Part shown: positions 12,021 through 25,600 of the stretch, piece by piece
How positions within the stretch are numbered: the first letter of the stretch is position 1
How the letters are laid out: the number at the start of each line of letters is the position of its first letter
Position numbers and translations under genes: made by a program
Assembly (NCBI GenBank): GCA_948146395.1
Contig: OX411559.1
Location: forward strand, 4,698,501 to 4,762,500
Direction: 5' to 3'
DNA length: 64,000 bases
DNA from: Fragum whitleyi
Taxonomy: Eukaryota > Mollusca > Bivalvia > Cardiida > Cardiidae
Notes under the pieces: generated by a model
Databases searched by the model: none
The model's input: only the letters and a program-made list of their open reading frames with translations
What the model was told of the DNA's origin: nothing

Positions 12021-12404
12021 CAGTCAAATATCTTTACATCAAATGTCCATAAGACGAAATTATCTCTACGTCGAAGTATTTTTCAAGTCCCGATCTATTT
12101 ACTCTTTATTTCTTTGTATTTCAACCTCCATACGTCATTATCTTTTGCTCAAAATTTTTCCGTACGTCAAACCAATTTCAAGGTCCCATCACTATTGTTT
12201 GTGTGCATCCACACCTCCTTACGACGAACCCAAACCTTGATTGATGAAAATTGCAATCGAGGTAGTTTTTCACACATTCGACCTGTCAACCACAGTAAAT
12301 GACACGCGCGATCTCAGGATTGGATATCGATTGTTTACCTGATTGGGTTTGGTTGTTTGTAACAGATAGAGAATGTGAAAGGTTAAGTGATTTATTGTTT
12401 TGAA

Positions 12405-12479
12405 ATGAAAAGGGCCGGCAAAATGAATGTGACCTACGACGTTAAATTTGTGATTCTCATTGACAACGGAAGCATGTAA
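12405..12479 (+). pseudogene. Start of a pogo-like transposase, truncated
   Basis: 24 codons, MKRAGKMNVTYDVKFVILID and then a stop. The YDVKFK-type start is typical of the N-terminal helix-turn-helix of Tigger/pogo transposases. The reading frame ends just where the alanine-rich helix should begin, so the gene was broken by an internal deletion. Confidence 0.5.
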
Positions 12480-12696
12480 AGCCAATGCCACGCAGGACTT
12501 AATTGGTGAAGTACCCAGTAAACACGGGGGGATAGCCATCAACATCGACCAACATGACGTACCCAAGGAAGGACTTGGTAACCAATCCGAGAATGATTTG
12601 TCCAGGAAATTGTATTTGCAGAAATCATTATCCGATATGCTTTTGCTTGAGAAACGCGAAATGTTACCCTCTAACACAAAAGTCATTGTCTCATAG
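12480..12696 (+). pseudogene. Possible transposase C-terminal remnant
   Basis: Open frame LIGEVPSKHGGIAINIDQ running to MLPSNTKVIVS and TAG, with AATAAA shortly after (about 12718). It is in a different frame from the N-terminal piece. Its place in the element suggests the transposase tail, but I do not recognise the sequence itself. Confidence 0.35.
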
Positions 12697-12979
12697 ATCT
12701 AATTTATGCAAATTTGTAAATAAATGGCTTGTTTGAGTATGTTTTTGCTCTGTGGTTTAAATGCATGTTTTATATGATGTTTATAAAAGTATCATCTTTT
12801 ATATTTGATTAATTCATCACCATAATCAGATACGTCCGTTATTTCACCACCAGTTTTCGTGATGATGGCCGCATATGTCTTCGTCTCGAAGATTGCCTTT
12901 TATCTATTCCTCGAACTTTCTAAACGTCGAAGTTTTTTGGTGAGTCCCCCGAAGTTCGACATATAGATATTCCACTGTA

Positions 12980-13650
12980 TATGTAGTCTGATGCTTCCAA
13001 GAAAATTGTAATAACAGCTACTTTCCCTGTTGCATTAGTTGGAATGTTGCCAAATATCTATCAACATTATTTAACTTTATGACCAGAAAAAAAACGAACT
13101 CCTTAACTAGTTTGAAAAAGATTGAGCCTAAATCATTATCTCTAGAGAGGTAAGAGGGAAACTATAATTAAGGCCCCTTTTCCTATGACATACCTTGGAA
13201 AGCTACTGCAATCCATAGCACAATTTCTATTACCAGAGTTAGGTTAGAAAGATTGTGTGAAAATTGTGACCAGTATAGAAGTAGCAAAAAATTGACTATA
13301 AGGCTGCTTTTACTGTGACATTCAAACTCAATACGGAATTTTCTTATGCCCAGAATAACATTCTGAGATAGAATGTAAAAGAATGAGCCATAATTGTGAC
13401 TTCTAGAGAGTTAACACTGAATTGTTGTTGACGCACAATGCATGACGGACAAAAAAAAGGTGTCAAAAAAGCTAACCATGTGTATGTTGTGCTGAGATGA
13501 GATAAAAGTAAGTCAACATAAGATACAATAACTCATCAGTTATTTTATTCTGAATCAATAAATATAGTTGTATACAACATTGCACATTCACAATACTTAA
13601 GGCAAAGTTAATTGGTAGATATGTAATAAATCACAGACTCTCTAACTATT
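12980..13650. other. Intergenic, no gene
   Basis: AT-rich. Text such as TTAAGGCCCCTTTTCCTATG resembles the core units of the 14186-15279 element, so this is probably an old, decayed copy of that repeat. Confidence 0.4.
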
Positions 13651-13651
13651 G

Positions 13652-13868
13652 AACCCTTTCCTATTTTGAAAATATTTAGACTGGTCCATATTGAAAGATG
13701 TTGTAGACCAGAATCCAGAAATGGTGCAATTTGAAAATTAACCAACTTATGTGGTAGCAAATAATGTTGGAAAAGGAGAAATTGCTTGTTACAAGCAATT
13801 TCTTCTTTTCCAACAGTATTTTCTTAAGTATTAATTCATGGGAGTGTGACTTGACAGGAGAGGGTTAA
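13652..13868. mobile_element. piggyBac-like MITE, family 1, diverged copy
   Basis: AACCCTTTCCTATTTTG at the left and GGAGAGGGTTAA at the right with the family's central hairpin GAAATTGCTTG and CAAGCAATTTC. The left TTAA is lost (TTGAA). Confidence 0.55.
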
Positions 13869-14185
13869 CGGAATGTTGTAATAGACTAGTGAATTCTGAA
13901 ATACTGTAAATAAGGATTTTTTTTCATGCATTTCGATAAACAAGTAAGAAATAACATAATTAGTACCGCTAATTCAGCAAACCCCTTAAGTGCAAGCTTT
14001 CCCCCCTTCTGCTGTTAACCACATTTTAAAACTATACACAAAGCTTTGATAGACAGAATACACTAAGATCAGCCTGCACAGGCATGCAAACTGTTCCTTG
14101 CCTACTTTCTACAAAATTATTGTCAAAGAACTTGAACCTGGCTAGTCTCAATATTCCAAAAATTATTCATTTATAATTGTTTTAA

Positions 14186-15279
14186 ACAAGAGGACCATGA
14201 TGGTCCTATATCGCTCATCTGTGTATCTTTGTCTAAATTAACTAGTATCAAAAATAACAATTAAGTCGTAATTGTACTTTTAAGACTTTTGGTCTCTATA
14301 GAGTGTAACAAGAAAATTATCATGAAAGCTCCTTTTCCCTTGATATGACACAGATCCTTCCCAATATCAAAGGATTCATCCTTGTGACTTGACAAACATT
14401 CAGACCAAATTTCATGAAGATTGGACCATATGTGTGGCCTCTTGAGCTTAAACAAGAAAATTGTCATTAAGGCCCCTTTTCCTGTGATATGATAAGGATC
14501 CTTCCCATTTTCAACAGGGTTCATCCTTGTGACCCGACAATCATTCTGACCAAGTTTCATGGAGAATGGGCCATATTTGTGGCATCTAGAGCATAAACAT
14601 GAAAATTGTCATTTAGGCCCCTTTTTCTGTGATATGATATGAAGCCTTCCAATTTTTAATAGGGTTCATCCTTGTGACCTGACGGTTATTGTGACCAAGT
14701 TTTATGACGATTGGTTGATATTTGTGGCCTCTATGGCATAAACCAGAAAATTGTCATTAAGGCCCCTTTTCCAGTGATATGACACAGATCCTTTCCATTT
14801 TCGATAGGATTTATCGTTGTGACCTGACAATCATTCTGGCCAAGTTTCATGATGATTGGTTAATACATGTATTTGTGGCCTCTAGCGCTTAAACAAGAAA
14901 ATTGTCATTAAGGCCCCTTTTCCTGTGATATGACATAGATCCTTTCCATTTTCGATAGGGTTCATCCTTGTGACCTGACAATTAATCTGACCAAGTTTCA
15001 TGAAGATTTCACAGTATTTGTGGCTTCTAGGATGTAAACAAGAAATTTGTCATTAAGGCCCCTTTTCCCATGATATGGCACGGATCCTTCCCATTTTCAA
15101 TAGGGTCCATCCTTGTGACCTGCCGGTCATTGCGACCAAGTTTCATGATGATTGGTTGATATTTGTGGCCTCTAGAGTGTAAACACTTAAATTGTTGACG
15201 ATGGACGACACACCACGGACGACAAACATTCAATGATCACAAAAGCTCACCTTGAGCACGATGTGCTCAGGTGAGCTAA
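14186..15279 (-). mobile_element. Tandem-core element of the A group, reverse orientation
   Basis: Right end (its 5' end) CTCAGGTGAGCTAA and CTTGAGCACGATGTG; left end ACAAGAGGACCATGATGGTC and CTATATCGCTCATC. The core has about six units of 145-150 bp (CATTAAGGCCCCTTTTCC, GGGTTCATCCTTGTGACC, ACCAAGTTTCATGA). Non-coding. Confidence 0.75.
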
Positions 15280-15439
15280 AAAAGAACAATCAGCAGGAAC
15301 TATCATTAAATGATGCTGAAGTTGCAAGGGTCGTTGCCTTTAGGATTTCTAACAAATTGAGCATGTCATGTAAATTTGGTTTCACATAAGTCAAACAAAA
15401 CAATACGTCCTAATAACAGGCACATAACCTTGACATCTG

Positions 15440-15620
15440 ACATTATCCTTATTTGTTTGTTTGAATAGACTTTGACACAGTATTGCTGTTATATCATGGC
15501 AGCTGGTGCACCTATCAATGGCTTCCTGTCTTCTCACACCAGTACGACTGTATGTGCACAATATTTCATTCAAGCCACCACCTGCTCATCCCTTGTAAAT
15601 GTCCTACTTATCACATGCCC
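15440..15620 (-). mobile_element. SINE body fragment
   Basis: TTGTTTGTTTGAATAGAC, then ATGGCAGCTGGTGCACCTAT, CTTCTCACACCAGTACGACT. It parallels the body and tail of the SINE at 22911-23415, but no tRNA-like head was found. Confidence 0.45.
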
Positions 15621-15980
15621 ATAGGTGACGTCATAAATTGGTGGAGCTGTCTGTGTACACAGATAAACACATAACATATGAATTTTATTGCAAATAAAGT
15701 TTTATGTAATTCTTATTTCATATACATGTAAATGCATTTTACATCATCATGTTATAATAAGGGACAATATGGCTCTTGTTCCAGTCTATTTAACCATTTA
15801 TGAGAAGTTTCTAATCACCTTTCTTTAACTAACTATTGGTTATTCAAGGGCTAGGACAAATTAGTCTCCAGCACATAAAAAGCAATTTATTTTGAAATAT
15901 TTCTAGTGTATGTAATTCCATTTTATTTCAGGAGAATCAACATGAGTTTGTGGAACACTAATGCCACAGCAGTTATACCT

Positions 15981-16313
15981 TGACTGAAATTGACCTTGAC
16001 AGATAATTTGACCTTGACATTCAATATAATGTGTATTGATGAGAGAAATATTCATGACATATATAAGCACCGATAGGCACAGACTAAAAGAGTGTGAAGG
16101 TCCAGATAAAAGATAAGATCGCATGTCGAGGGGTCAGTGCAACACTATTGTGACTGAAATTGACCTTGACAGATAATTTGACCTTGACATTCAATAATGC
16201 ATATTGATGAGAGAAACCTTCATGACATATATAAGCACCATTAAGCACGGACTCAAAGAGTGTGAAGGTCCAGATAAAAGATAAGTTCGCATGTTGAGGG
16301 GTCAGTGCAACAC
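15981..16313. repeat. Tandem duplication, about 167 bp
   Basis: GACTGAAATTGACCTTGACA and TATATAAGCACC, AGAGTGTGAAGGTCCAGATA occur twice in a row with small differences. The second copy runs into a complete hairpin element at 16297; the first holds only the element's left arm start. Confidence 0.75.
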
Positions 16314-16370
16314 TATTGTAAGTGCCTATAAATAGATAGGCACTTACAAAAGTGTTGCACTGACCACTCG
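16297..16370. repeat. Hairpin element, GTCAG-GC family, copy 4
   Basis: GGGGTCAGTGCAACACTATT and GTAAGTGCCTATA pair with TAGGCACTTACAAAAGTG and TTGCACTGACCACTC. It lies just downstream of the GH3 stop. Confidence 0.8.
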
Positions 16371-16535
16371 ATGTTAAGTTTTTCCAAATAGATGGTCAAC
16401 AATAAAATATCATATTCCTGATCTAACAAAGCGGGGCATAAAAAAATCTTAAAAATGAAAAATTAACTTAAAGGAAACAATTTTCTCTGTTAATTTCAAA
16501 CCTGAGACAACTTGTAATAATATACACATAAATCA

Positions 16536-16541
16536 TTTATT
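16536..16541 (-). promoter_or_regulatory. Possible polyadenylation signal overlapping the GH3 stop
   Basis: On the minus strand the stop TAA is part of AATAAA. If used, the 3' UTR would be only a few tens of bases. Other AATAAA sites occur further on in this AT-rich DNA, so transcript data are needed to choose. Confidence 0.3.
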
Positions 16542-16655
16542 AGAATTTTCCTAAAAGCGTTTCTCCAGTTATCTGAAAGCTTGAATGTAACACATTAGAC
16601 CCGACCGTCTTGACTTGGTATGGCTGTTGTCCTCCTACAAACACTTTGATCATTC
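16540..16655 (-). CDS. GH3 exon 12, terminal (residues 703-740 and stop)
   Basis: Acceptor acatttcag. It completes the Gly codon and reads MIKVFVGGQQPYQVKT, ending TLLGKF and TAA. The G-x-(I/Y)-x-(V/I)-x-VGG block is the usual C-terminal strand of GH3 fibronectin-III-like domains. The stop is directly followed by ATAAATG, giving an AATAAA that overlaps it. Confidence 0.9.
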
Positions 16656-19600
16656 CTGAAATGTACACATTGCTTCTGTCAATCAAAACAGTGATTGTTC
16701 AATCAAATCATACATTTATACCTGGATGATTGCCCCGTATTAAGGATGACAAAACTGTGCAAACTGTTTTCAATTTTATTCCCGCTTTGCAAGCAAGTGC
16801 ATGTGCAAAGCAGTAATAAAATTTGCAAAGAGTTTATGCTGTTTTGTCATCCTGAACACAGGGCTGGTGACTTCCATCATTTTACGCCATATTGTAACAA
16901 AGATATTTTGAACTCGATGACTTATGTTATACCTAAAGCTTAAATAATCTGTAGTTACATCCTTTAGTTTTCTCATCAACAATTTGCATTTTTTTTATGT
17001 CCAGCTGATATATTTTTCTGACAAATAACTATTTATGTCTGAAGCGTTCAGCTATGTTTGATCTCAAGGGTCAAGTCCCTACATTAACCCTTTACTGTTT
17101 AATCCCTGCTTTTTATGTGCCTGTGATTTTATAATTGAGAAAACATTGTGAAAAAAGAAGAAATTGCTTCTAACAAGCAATTTCTTCCTTTTCCACACTA
17201 TTTTCTACCCTACTGAATGGTTATTTTTCAAATTAAATCTACTTTAAATTTTCGTCTGCAAAACCTTTGAAATTGGACAGGTCCAAAATTTTGTAAAACA
17301 GGAAAGGGTTAAAGACTGGAAGATGAATTATACTAGTTCCAGTAAGCTAAAGAATCATGCAAAAGGAGTGTAAAGGTATATTTCTAACTTGTTTATAGGC
17401 TAGCTGAAAGAAACGTCTAAATTCAGGTACTAAAGCGTTTTAGACAATATTGAGGGTCGGGTTGATCAGCGCATAACTAATGTAACAGCCAATATAGGCA
17501 CTTACAATAGTTTTGCACTAATTCCTTCTATATTATTCTTCCTTCAAAATCATAAATGAGACCTGTCACACAAAAAGGGACCATCTGGGAACTCCTTTAA
17601 AAGAATATTTGGAAAAGAGATTGGTTTGAGTACAGGTCAACCAGAGATTGCAATTAAAACAATCTTTCACAGGAAAGTAGATTGGCTTTCTTGATTCAGA
17701 AAAAAATGCGAAAAACGAATAGTGATGATCCTAGTTAGCGTGCAAACATGCCCAGACTGACTAGGGTTGACTCTACCGATATAGTCCCTTTTCGCGTGAT
17801 AGGTCACAAATATAAAGTAAAAGCAAACTAAACAAATAAATGTGATATATAATGCACTTTTATTTTTGTGGATTTTCCAAATCTAAATAATCATTCAACC
17901 CTCATGTAAACATTTTTTAACCCTTTACTGTTTAATCACTGCTTTTTACGTGCCTGTGATTTTATGATTGAGAAAACATTGTGAAAAAAGAAGAAATTGC
18001 TTCTAACAAGCAATTTCTTCTTTTTCCACACTATTTTCTACCACACTGAATGGTTATTTTTCAAATTAAATCGACTTTAAATTTTCGTCTGCAAAACCTT
18101 TGAATTTGGACAGGTCAAAATTTTGTAAAACGGGAAAGGGTTAAACAAAGTCTATTTTGACCTCTGCTTGGTTTCATCATTTTTTGGAGTGTCGAGACTA
18201 AGTCCCTTTATGTGTGATATGACACAAATCAAACTTTGAACAAATTGTAGTTGAGATGTTTTAAGTCCATAAAAAAATATATAGAGGATAATTGTTTGTT
18301 TAAGTGTAAGATCGATTTATATGTCATTGAGTGAACAACAAAAGCTATTTTTTCATGGCAGGGCTTGTGCTAGCTTTTTTAATTTGGGAGTCATTGACCC
18401 CTTGACCATAAAATTCTGGGGGTCAAAACTGTTTTTGAAGGGCTCAAAAAAGAGCAAAACATCCAAACTAATCAGTCTTAAAAAAAGTAATTTCTATAAC
18501 TGAACCAACATAACAATTTATTGTCTATGTTGGTTAATTTATATAGATCTTTTGTAATATTATGAAGAAAACAATTGCAAAGGTCGCACCACTGGAAATT
18601 CAGTGTGTCAAAATGACCCCCAGCTTGAAATTTTTGACGGTCAGAAAGGGATTTTTGGGAGTCAAAACCCTGGTTTAAGGGTCAAACACGAGCCCTGCAT
18701 GGTGCTCATGAATGAAAGTAAAATCGATTTTACCCGAAAAAACAAACAATTATTCTATTTCTTTCTTAAAAAAATGGGACAAAATTCAAAAATTTTGGGA
18801 CAAATTTTCTTGAAGCACGTCATTTGTTATGCAAAGTTCATGATGAAGCCACTTATCTGCTTCTGCTTCGATAACTTTAGAAAGGGTGAAATGAATGAAA
18901 GTGGGTGTAAGTTTTTGATAATTTCACTGGCTAGGCAGTCAGTTAATCAAATGATCTAAGGTTATTTCTCAAAAATCCAGGGAAAAGCACAAAAGAAATG
19001 ATTTTACTTACCATTTTGTATTACCCAGCCCCCATCAGTCCACACGGCCAACTGTTCTGCCTTTATAGTAAACCTAAATGTATAACTTGCACCAGCTTTG
19101 ATAAACACCCGATCAAACGCTACAAGCTGTAGATTTGGCATTCTCTCATCTGTATCAGCCCATGATATGTATACTTGGATAACCTAAAAAAAGTCGAGGT
19201 ATTGAACCCATGATAGTTCTGCAACATTTCAGAAGTCATGAACTTAACAGTGTAAACCGAGGTTTCCTAATGATTTCATTAGGAAACCTCGGTTAACATT
19301 GTGAAGATCATGAGTTCTGTAATGTTGCTGGACTATTACAGGTAAACTACCTAACTACAAAAATTTTCATTCAGATTTTTAGACACATAAGCATTTACAA
19401 TTGTTTTGCACTGACACTTAAAAGAATAAATTAACCACACAACTAGTTAAATTAGCAAGTGTTTTGTATCAAATCTATAGCTACATCATATGAAACCACA
19501 TTTCTGCTGTTACCAACAATCCCTCTTTTTCTGCTGTCAATCAAAACTCTAGTGACAAATCAAATTACTAATTTAAACTGGAAGGGTACTGCTGAGCTCT

Positions 19601-22600
19601 GCCATATTGTTTAAACATTTTTTATGAATGGGAAACTTAAACAACTTGGCTATGAATGACTAAAACTGTGGTTATGGTGTTTCGGTTACCAAACAACAAT
19701 TTGCATTTGTTATCTTTGGCCACATATTTTTCATATTTATAGGCACTTACAATAGTTTTGCACTGACCCCCAATCTTTATACCTAGCATTATTTTGGTGC
19801 TGTCAAATAAAACCATTGCAAAAACAAGGTGACAAATTATCCCAAGAAATGCTTGTTACGCTACTTAATGTCCAAGTATGAAAAACAAAAAAGGGAAATA
19901 ACTAAATTAGAAAGCCATGAATGACTTGAGTCGCTCCACAGGCTTGAATTTCTTGTAATAGCAAATAAAAGTTTTGACAAGATTTTCCGATATTTTAGGT
20001 TCTACTGATGTTGAAATGATTTTCAAAATTTCCACTATATAACATATAGAGAAATGACCTCCGCCCATAAAAAACATTTTTTTCATCTGATCACAATAAT
20101 TTTTTGTAGACTGATAAAGGGTCACCTAAGGATCATTCATTCAAAATTTGGTTGAAATCTATCAGTTAGATTCTGGGAAAATGATTTTCAAAATTTCCAC
20201 TATATAACATATAGAGAAATGACCTCCGCCCATAAATTTTTTTTCATCCGATCACAATAATTTTTGCTAGACTGATAAAGGGTCACTCAATGATCATTCC
20301 AGTGAAATTTGGTTGATATCCATGAATAATATTCTGAGAAAATTATTTTGAAAATTTCCACTATGTAACATATAGAGAAATGACCTCCGCCCATAAAATA
20401 CATATTTTTCATCCGATCACAATTATTTTTTGTAGACTGATAGAAGGGTCATCTAAGAATCATTCGTGTAAAATTTGGTTGATATCTATTTGTTAGATTA
20501 TGAGAAATGATTTTCAAAGTTTCCACTATATAACATATGGAGAAATGACCTCCGCCCATTAAATACTTATTTTTCATCAGATCATAATTATTTTTTGTAG
20601 ACTGATGAAGGGTCACCCAAGGATCATTCATGTAAAATTTAATTGGTATCCATCAAATAGAACCTGAGAAAAGTCACTTTCCACTATTTTTGGAAATTAT
20701 CCAGGCCCATTAAATCCATGTTTTTTCATTGGATCAAAATTTCTTAAACAACTTTGAAAGAGGGTCACCCAAGGATCATTCCTGTGAAGTTTGGTTGAAA
20801 TTCATCCAGTAGTTTCTGAGGAGAAGATTTTTAAAGAAAAAGTTTACGACCAGACGCACGGACGCACGTACGGACGGACGGACGCACGACCGACACAACG
20901 CCATGACAATGGCCCCAGTGGCTTTCAGCCAGTGGAGCTAAAAATTAAGCTACATACATGGTTCTGTGCACTTCACTCCTTAATCAAAAGAGAAATATAG
21001 CTGACAAGTTTCAAGTCAATTGGACATAATGTGATAAGAGTTATGTTCCAGACAAAGCAGTGGATGCTGTCTGTTAGCCTGACACCCTGACACTCAGATG
21101 CCACTGGTGATCACATAGGGTTCCTGTCTTTTGACTGCTGTATATAAAGAGAAAAAATCTACTCACTCCATATGAATCAACGTGTCCAGTATTATTGACG
21201 ACCCCTTTGATATATTGACTATTGATTTCATCTCCTGCATGTTCAACTGATTTTATATGTGAGGGCTGCTCAATAAATATCAAGGTATTTACCTACTATG
21301 TCTTCACACTTAAGTATTTTAGGGATCAGTCCGAAAGTATTGTAAGTGCCTATATTTTTATAGGCACTTACAATAGTATTGAAATGACCCCTTTACTTTT
21401 GAAAACAACAGCAATAAACTATGGAATATTAATTTTGATTTGTAAAATGGCAAAGAAATATCTTCTCACTTCATATGAATCCACATGTCCAGTATTATTG
21501 ACGACCCCTTTGATATATTGATCATCTCCCGCCTTTATGACAGACTCCAGACTGAGGTTGGTGTACAGAAAACTTGTGTAAGATAATCCATATCCAAATG
21601 GATAGAGTGGCCTCCCTTGAAAATATCTGTAGGTCTTTCCATCCATTGAATAGTCTTCTATATTGGGAATCTGAAAACCAGAGATTCAACTATATAACAA
21701 AATACTCACACATGAAGCCATTTTATGATTCTAAAGAAACAAAACAAAATAAATGTCCCAGTCTGCATTGAGAGTAACAAAATCACTCTTTCGTGAATAC
21801 TCTTTGAATATTTTTTTTTATTTAGTCTTATGAAAGATGAGGTACATAAAAATACAAATCAATCGACAAACAGTGGCTTTTTTGTGAAACACATAACCTA
21901 TCATATACAATAAAATGTGTAAATGAGATTTTGGTCATGAGCAATATCCCCACATGCAGGAGCGGTATTGAACAGTATGAAAATTGGAGTCCGAAATGTT
22001 GCGGGTCATACATATTCATCAAGTTAGGACTATATTTAGAATGTCGCGTCATAATCACTTGCATAACCGAATATTGGAATGACAAATTCAAGCTTATCTT
22101 TGAGAATAAAGGTCTAATTTTTGTGTACATAGTCATCTAAGATCATTGTCTTGTGTTTCGGAAATGTCCATGAACACAGTCTGAAGCTTTAATTTTTGTA
22201 GACAATCAGACGCATACTGGTTATAATGAGGATTCAGTTTTAAACTATTTATGTGATAGATATAGGTACTAGTTAAAATCTAATAACATCATTGTTTAGG
22301 ATAAACTTTGTACACATAGAAGGCATTATGATGGGGGTCCAAGAAATGAAACCACAGAAGAAGTGGAGTTACTTCCCCCTCCCCCCCTAAACAAAAAATA
22401 AATAAGAAGAATGGAAATTATCCCAGTACCTCAGAAACATCTATAACAAGAGCTGTCACTGTAAGATGACAATGCCCCCGACACCGCTTTGATTTAGAAG
22501 TTATGGCCAATGTTAAAGTTTTTGGACGGAATGACGGACGGACGGACGGACGGACGGACAGACGGACAGACGGACGGACGGACAAGTCAAATTTATGATG

Positions 22601-25600
22601 CCTCCCTATCGGGGGCATAACAAATTCTAAAAGGTGCAGTAAAACGTTTCATAAGATCAATGAACTTTGAAAATATAAATATTGTATTGATAAACTGATA
22701 TTCATGTAACCAAGTTGGACCCTGAACTTCAAAGGTCTTGTATCCACCACATCAACCAAGGAGCTACTGGAGAAAAATTTAAGACATAAAATGCTTAAGT
22801 TTATTTGTAGTGGGTTTAACATCACTTTCAACAATATTGCAAGTTGAATAACTATGTTTTATTGGTTAAATATCAGACAAAGGATGAGCATGAATGGGAT
22901 TGAACTCAAAATTTTGTTTGTTTGTTTGTTTGAATGGGCTTTTAAGCCCCTTTCAACAATATTTCAGTCATGTCACAATGGCTCTAGCACCTAACAATAG
23001 ATTCCTGGTATTTCTCACACTAGTACTACCATTACATCCTTTCTAAGCCTCCAGCTGCTGACCCACAATGTCTACAATTATCAACCCAGACTAAATAGTA
23101 AAAGACCTATAGTCAAAAAGGATGATGGCTGCTCAGGATTTAACCTCTCTATGTTAACCCTTGTCGTGCGAACCAGGAATATTCCTGCCTTGGAAGGAGC
23201 TATAAACAAACATCAGCCTGCACAAAGGTGCAGTCTGATCTTTGTCTATAAGCTGATTTTTTTTATTTTCAAAATGATTACCTACTCACAATAATGCAGT
23301 GATTTGAGCACTTTGATTTTATTGCTATTTTGCAGCGATTTTTTTATTCAGCATGACAAAGGACCTTTAGTTTAACAGTCCGATGCACTGCCAACTACGC
23401 TACAACAGCATTCAACTCAAACCTCTTACCTGATCAGCAGTATTATACCAGGTGTATGGTAGTCGACCAGCCGGACTCGCATCCGAAGTTGCCATGGTGA
23501 TTACATTGAATAGGGCTTTGCCTGTTGCCTGTGCAGGGAAGAAACACTGTATGATTGCTGTTACTCTTGGATCTTTATCGGCAAAGGAAATGTTGACTGG
23601 TCCGGCACTAAACACTAGGAGTACAATTGGACTCCCATTACCTAAATAAAGAATATATACAAGGTTTCAGAGACTGTCTTCTAAAATGTAATTCTACATA
23701 ATGTTTAACATACCTTTCCTTTCATTTTGACATAGAAAAATGTCAAAGATTGGTTTGATTGATGGGTTTTTATGGGGTTTAAAGCAATATAGTTTCCCTT
23801 TTTGTAGATAAACTCTCTCTGTACTGCTTTGTTAGTCGCATTTAATTTCAGCAATATTGAATTTTTAAAGAACAGAATTGTCCAGCAAGATCTTGACTGA
23901 AAGTTAGACTAGTTGATTCAATGGTACATAAATAATTACAAACTAATATTTGACATACCTAATTCATTAGCATCTTGTATGAATAACCAATTGTTTACTA
24001 GATAACCTTGCCATCCTGCTTTAGCAGGAAGTATAGACAAAGATAAGCCTGCAAATATGTCCTAAAAGGATATTGAATGAGTGGTCATTGAATACTGAAT
24101 TTATTAAACAAGTCATCTGTAAACAGAAACAAGAGCTGTCGGAGGACAGCGAAGCTCGACTATTCCTAGTGCTGGATAGTAACAGCAAATCAATATCCAC
24201 ATTGGAAATTCAATACAATGAAAGTCAAGAGAAAAGAATCTTTGTCTAGAGGCTGATATTATGGTCACAGAAGCATGTGCAGAGTTTCAAAGCAATAGCT
24301 TTAGTAGGAACAGAGATACAACTAACATAAAACAGTTGCACATAAAATCATAACCAAGATATTAAGGCCAAAAAGGGTTAAAATTCCACTAAATTAAATA
24401 TCAGAGTAATGAATCTTTTTCTGCAGGCTTATATTATGGTCACAGAACCATGCGTAAAGTTTCCAAGCAACAGGTATAGTAGAAATAGAGATATTACAGA
24501 AATACAACATTTGCATGTAAAAACTTAACCAAGAATTTCTAAATACAAAAAGGGTTAAAAATCCACTTAATTCTATACCAGAGAATTGAATTTTTATCAA
24601 GAGGCTGTTGTTATGATCATTTAAGCAAATGCAAAGTTTGAAAGCAATAGCTTTAATACAATTAGAGATATAACTGATGTACATCATTTGCATGTAAAAA
24701 CTTAACCAAGAATTTCTGAGTCTGAAAAAGGTTAAAACTCCACTAAATTCAATATCAGAGTAATAAATGTTTGTCAAGAGGCTGATATCATGGTAACAGA
24801 AGCATGTGTAGAGTTTCCAAGCAAAAGCCTAGGTAGAAATGGAGCTATAACTGATATATAACATTTGCACGTAAAAACTTAACCAAGATTTCTAAGTCCG
24901 AAAAGGGTTAAAATTCCACTAAATTCAAAATCAGAGTATTGATTCTTTGTCAAGAGGCTGATATTATGGTCACAGAAGCATGTGCAAAGTTTCAAAGCAA
25001 AAGCTTCAGTAGAAATAACGATATTACAGAAATACAACATTTGCACGTAAAAACTTAACCAAGATTTTCTAAGTCCAAAAAGGGTTAAAATTCCACTAAA
25101 TTCAAAATCAGAGTATTGATTCTTTGTCAAGAGGCTGATATTATGGTCACAGAAGCATGTGCAAAGTTTCAAAGCAAAAGCTTCAGTAGAAATAGAGATA
25201 TTACAGAAATACAACATTTGCACGTAAAAACTTAACCAAGATTTTCTAAGTCCAAAAAGGGTTAAAATTCCACTAAATTCAATATCAGAGTAATGAATCT
25301 TTGTCAAGATGCTGATTTTATGAACACAGAAGCATGTGTAAAGTTTCAAAGCAATTGCTTTTATAGAAACAGAAATATTACAGATAAACAACATTTGCAC
25401 GTAAAAACTTAACCAAGATTTCTTAGTCCGAAAAGGTTAAAATTCCACTAAGTTCAATTTCAGAGTAATGAATCTTTGTCTAGATGCTGATATTATGGTC
25501 ACAGAAGCATGTGTGAAGTTTCAAAGCAATAGCTTTCATAGAAACAGAGATTTTAAACACTTGCACGTAAAAACTTAACCAAAGCATTACGCGGACGCCG

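Larger units (their letters stand above)
12021..12977 (+). mobile_element. pogo/Tigger-like DNA transposon, internally deleted
   Basis: Termini CAGTCAAATATCTTTACATC and, inverted, CAGTGGAATATCTATATGTC; TA on both sides (12019-12020 and 12978-12979). The interior keeps the start of a transposase-like frame (12405-12479) and a possible tail (12460-12696) followed by AATAAA. The size of 957 bp and the missing catalytic core make it non-autonomous. Confidence 0.7.

Noticed and set aside
12270..12686. 138-codon minus-strand frame
   Set aside because: It is antisense to the pogo-like element and its transposase remnants, and no known protein pattern is seen.
22418..22618. Frame with (SVRPSVRP)n repeats, also at 35807-36059
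   Set aside because: It is a translation of the ACGG microsatellite inside a dispersed element.
24394..25400. Long minus-strand frames of 127 and 173 codons
   Set aside because: They follow the 177-bp repeat unit of element D, which is a multiple of three, and repeat the same peptide each unit. No domain, splice context or start signal supports a gene.
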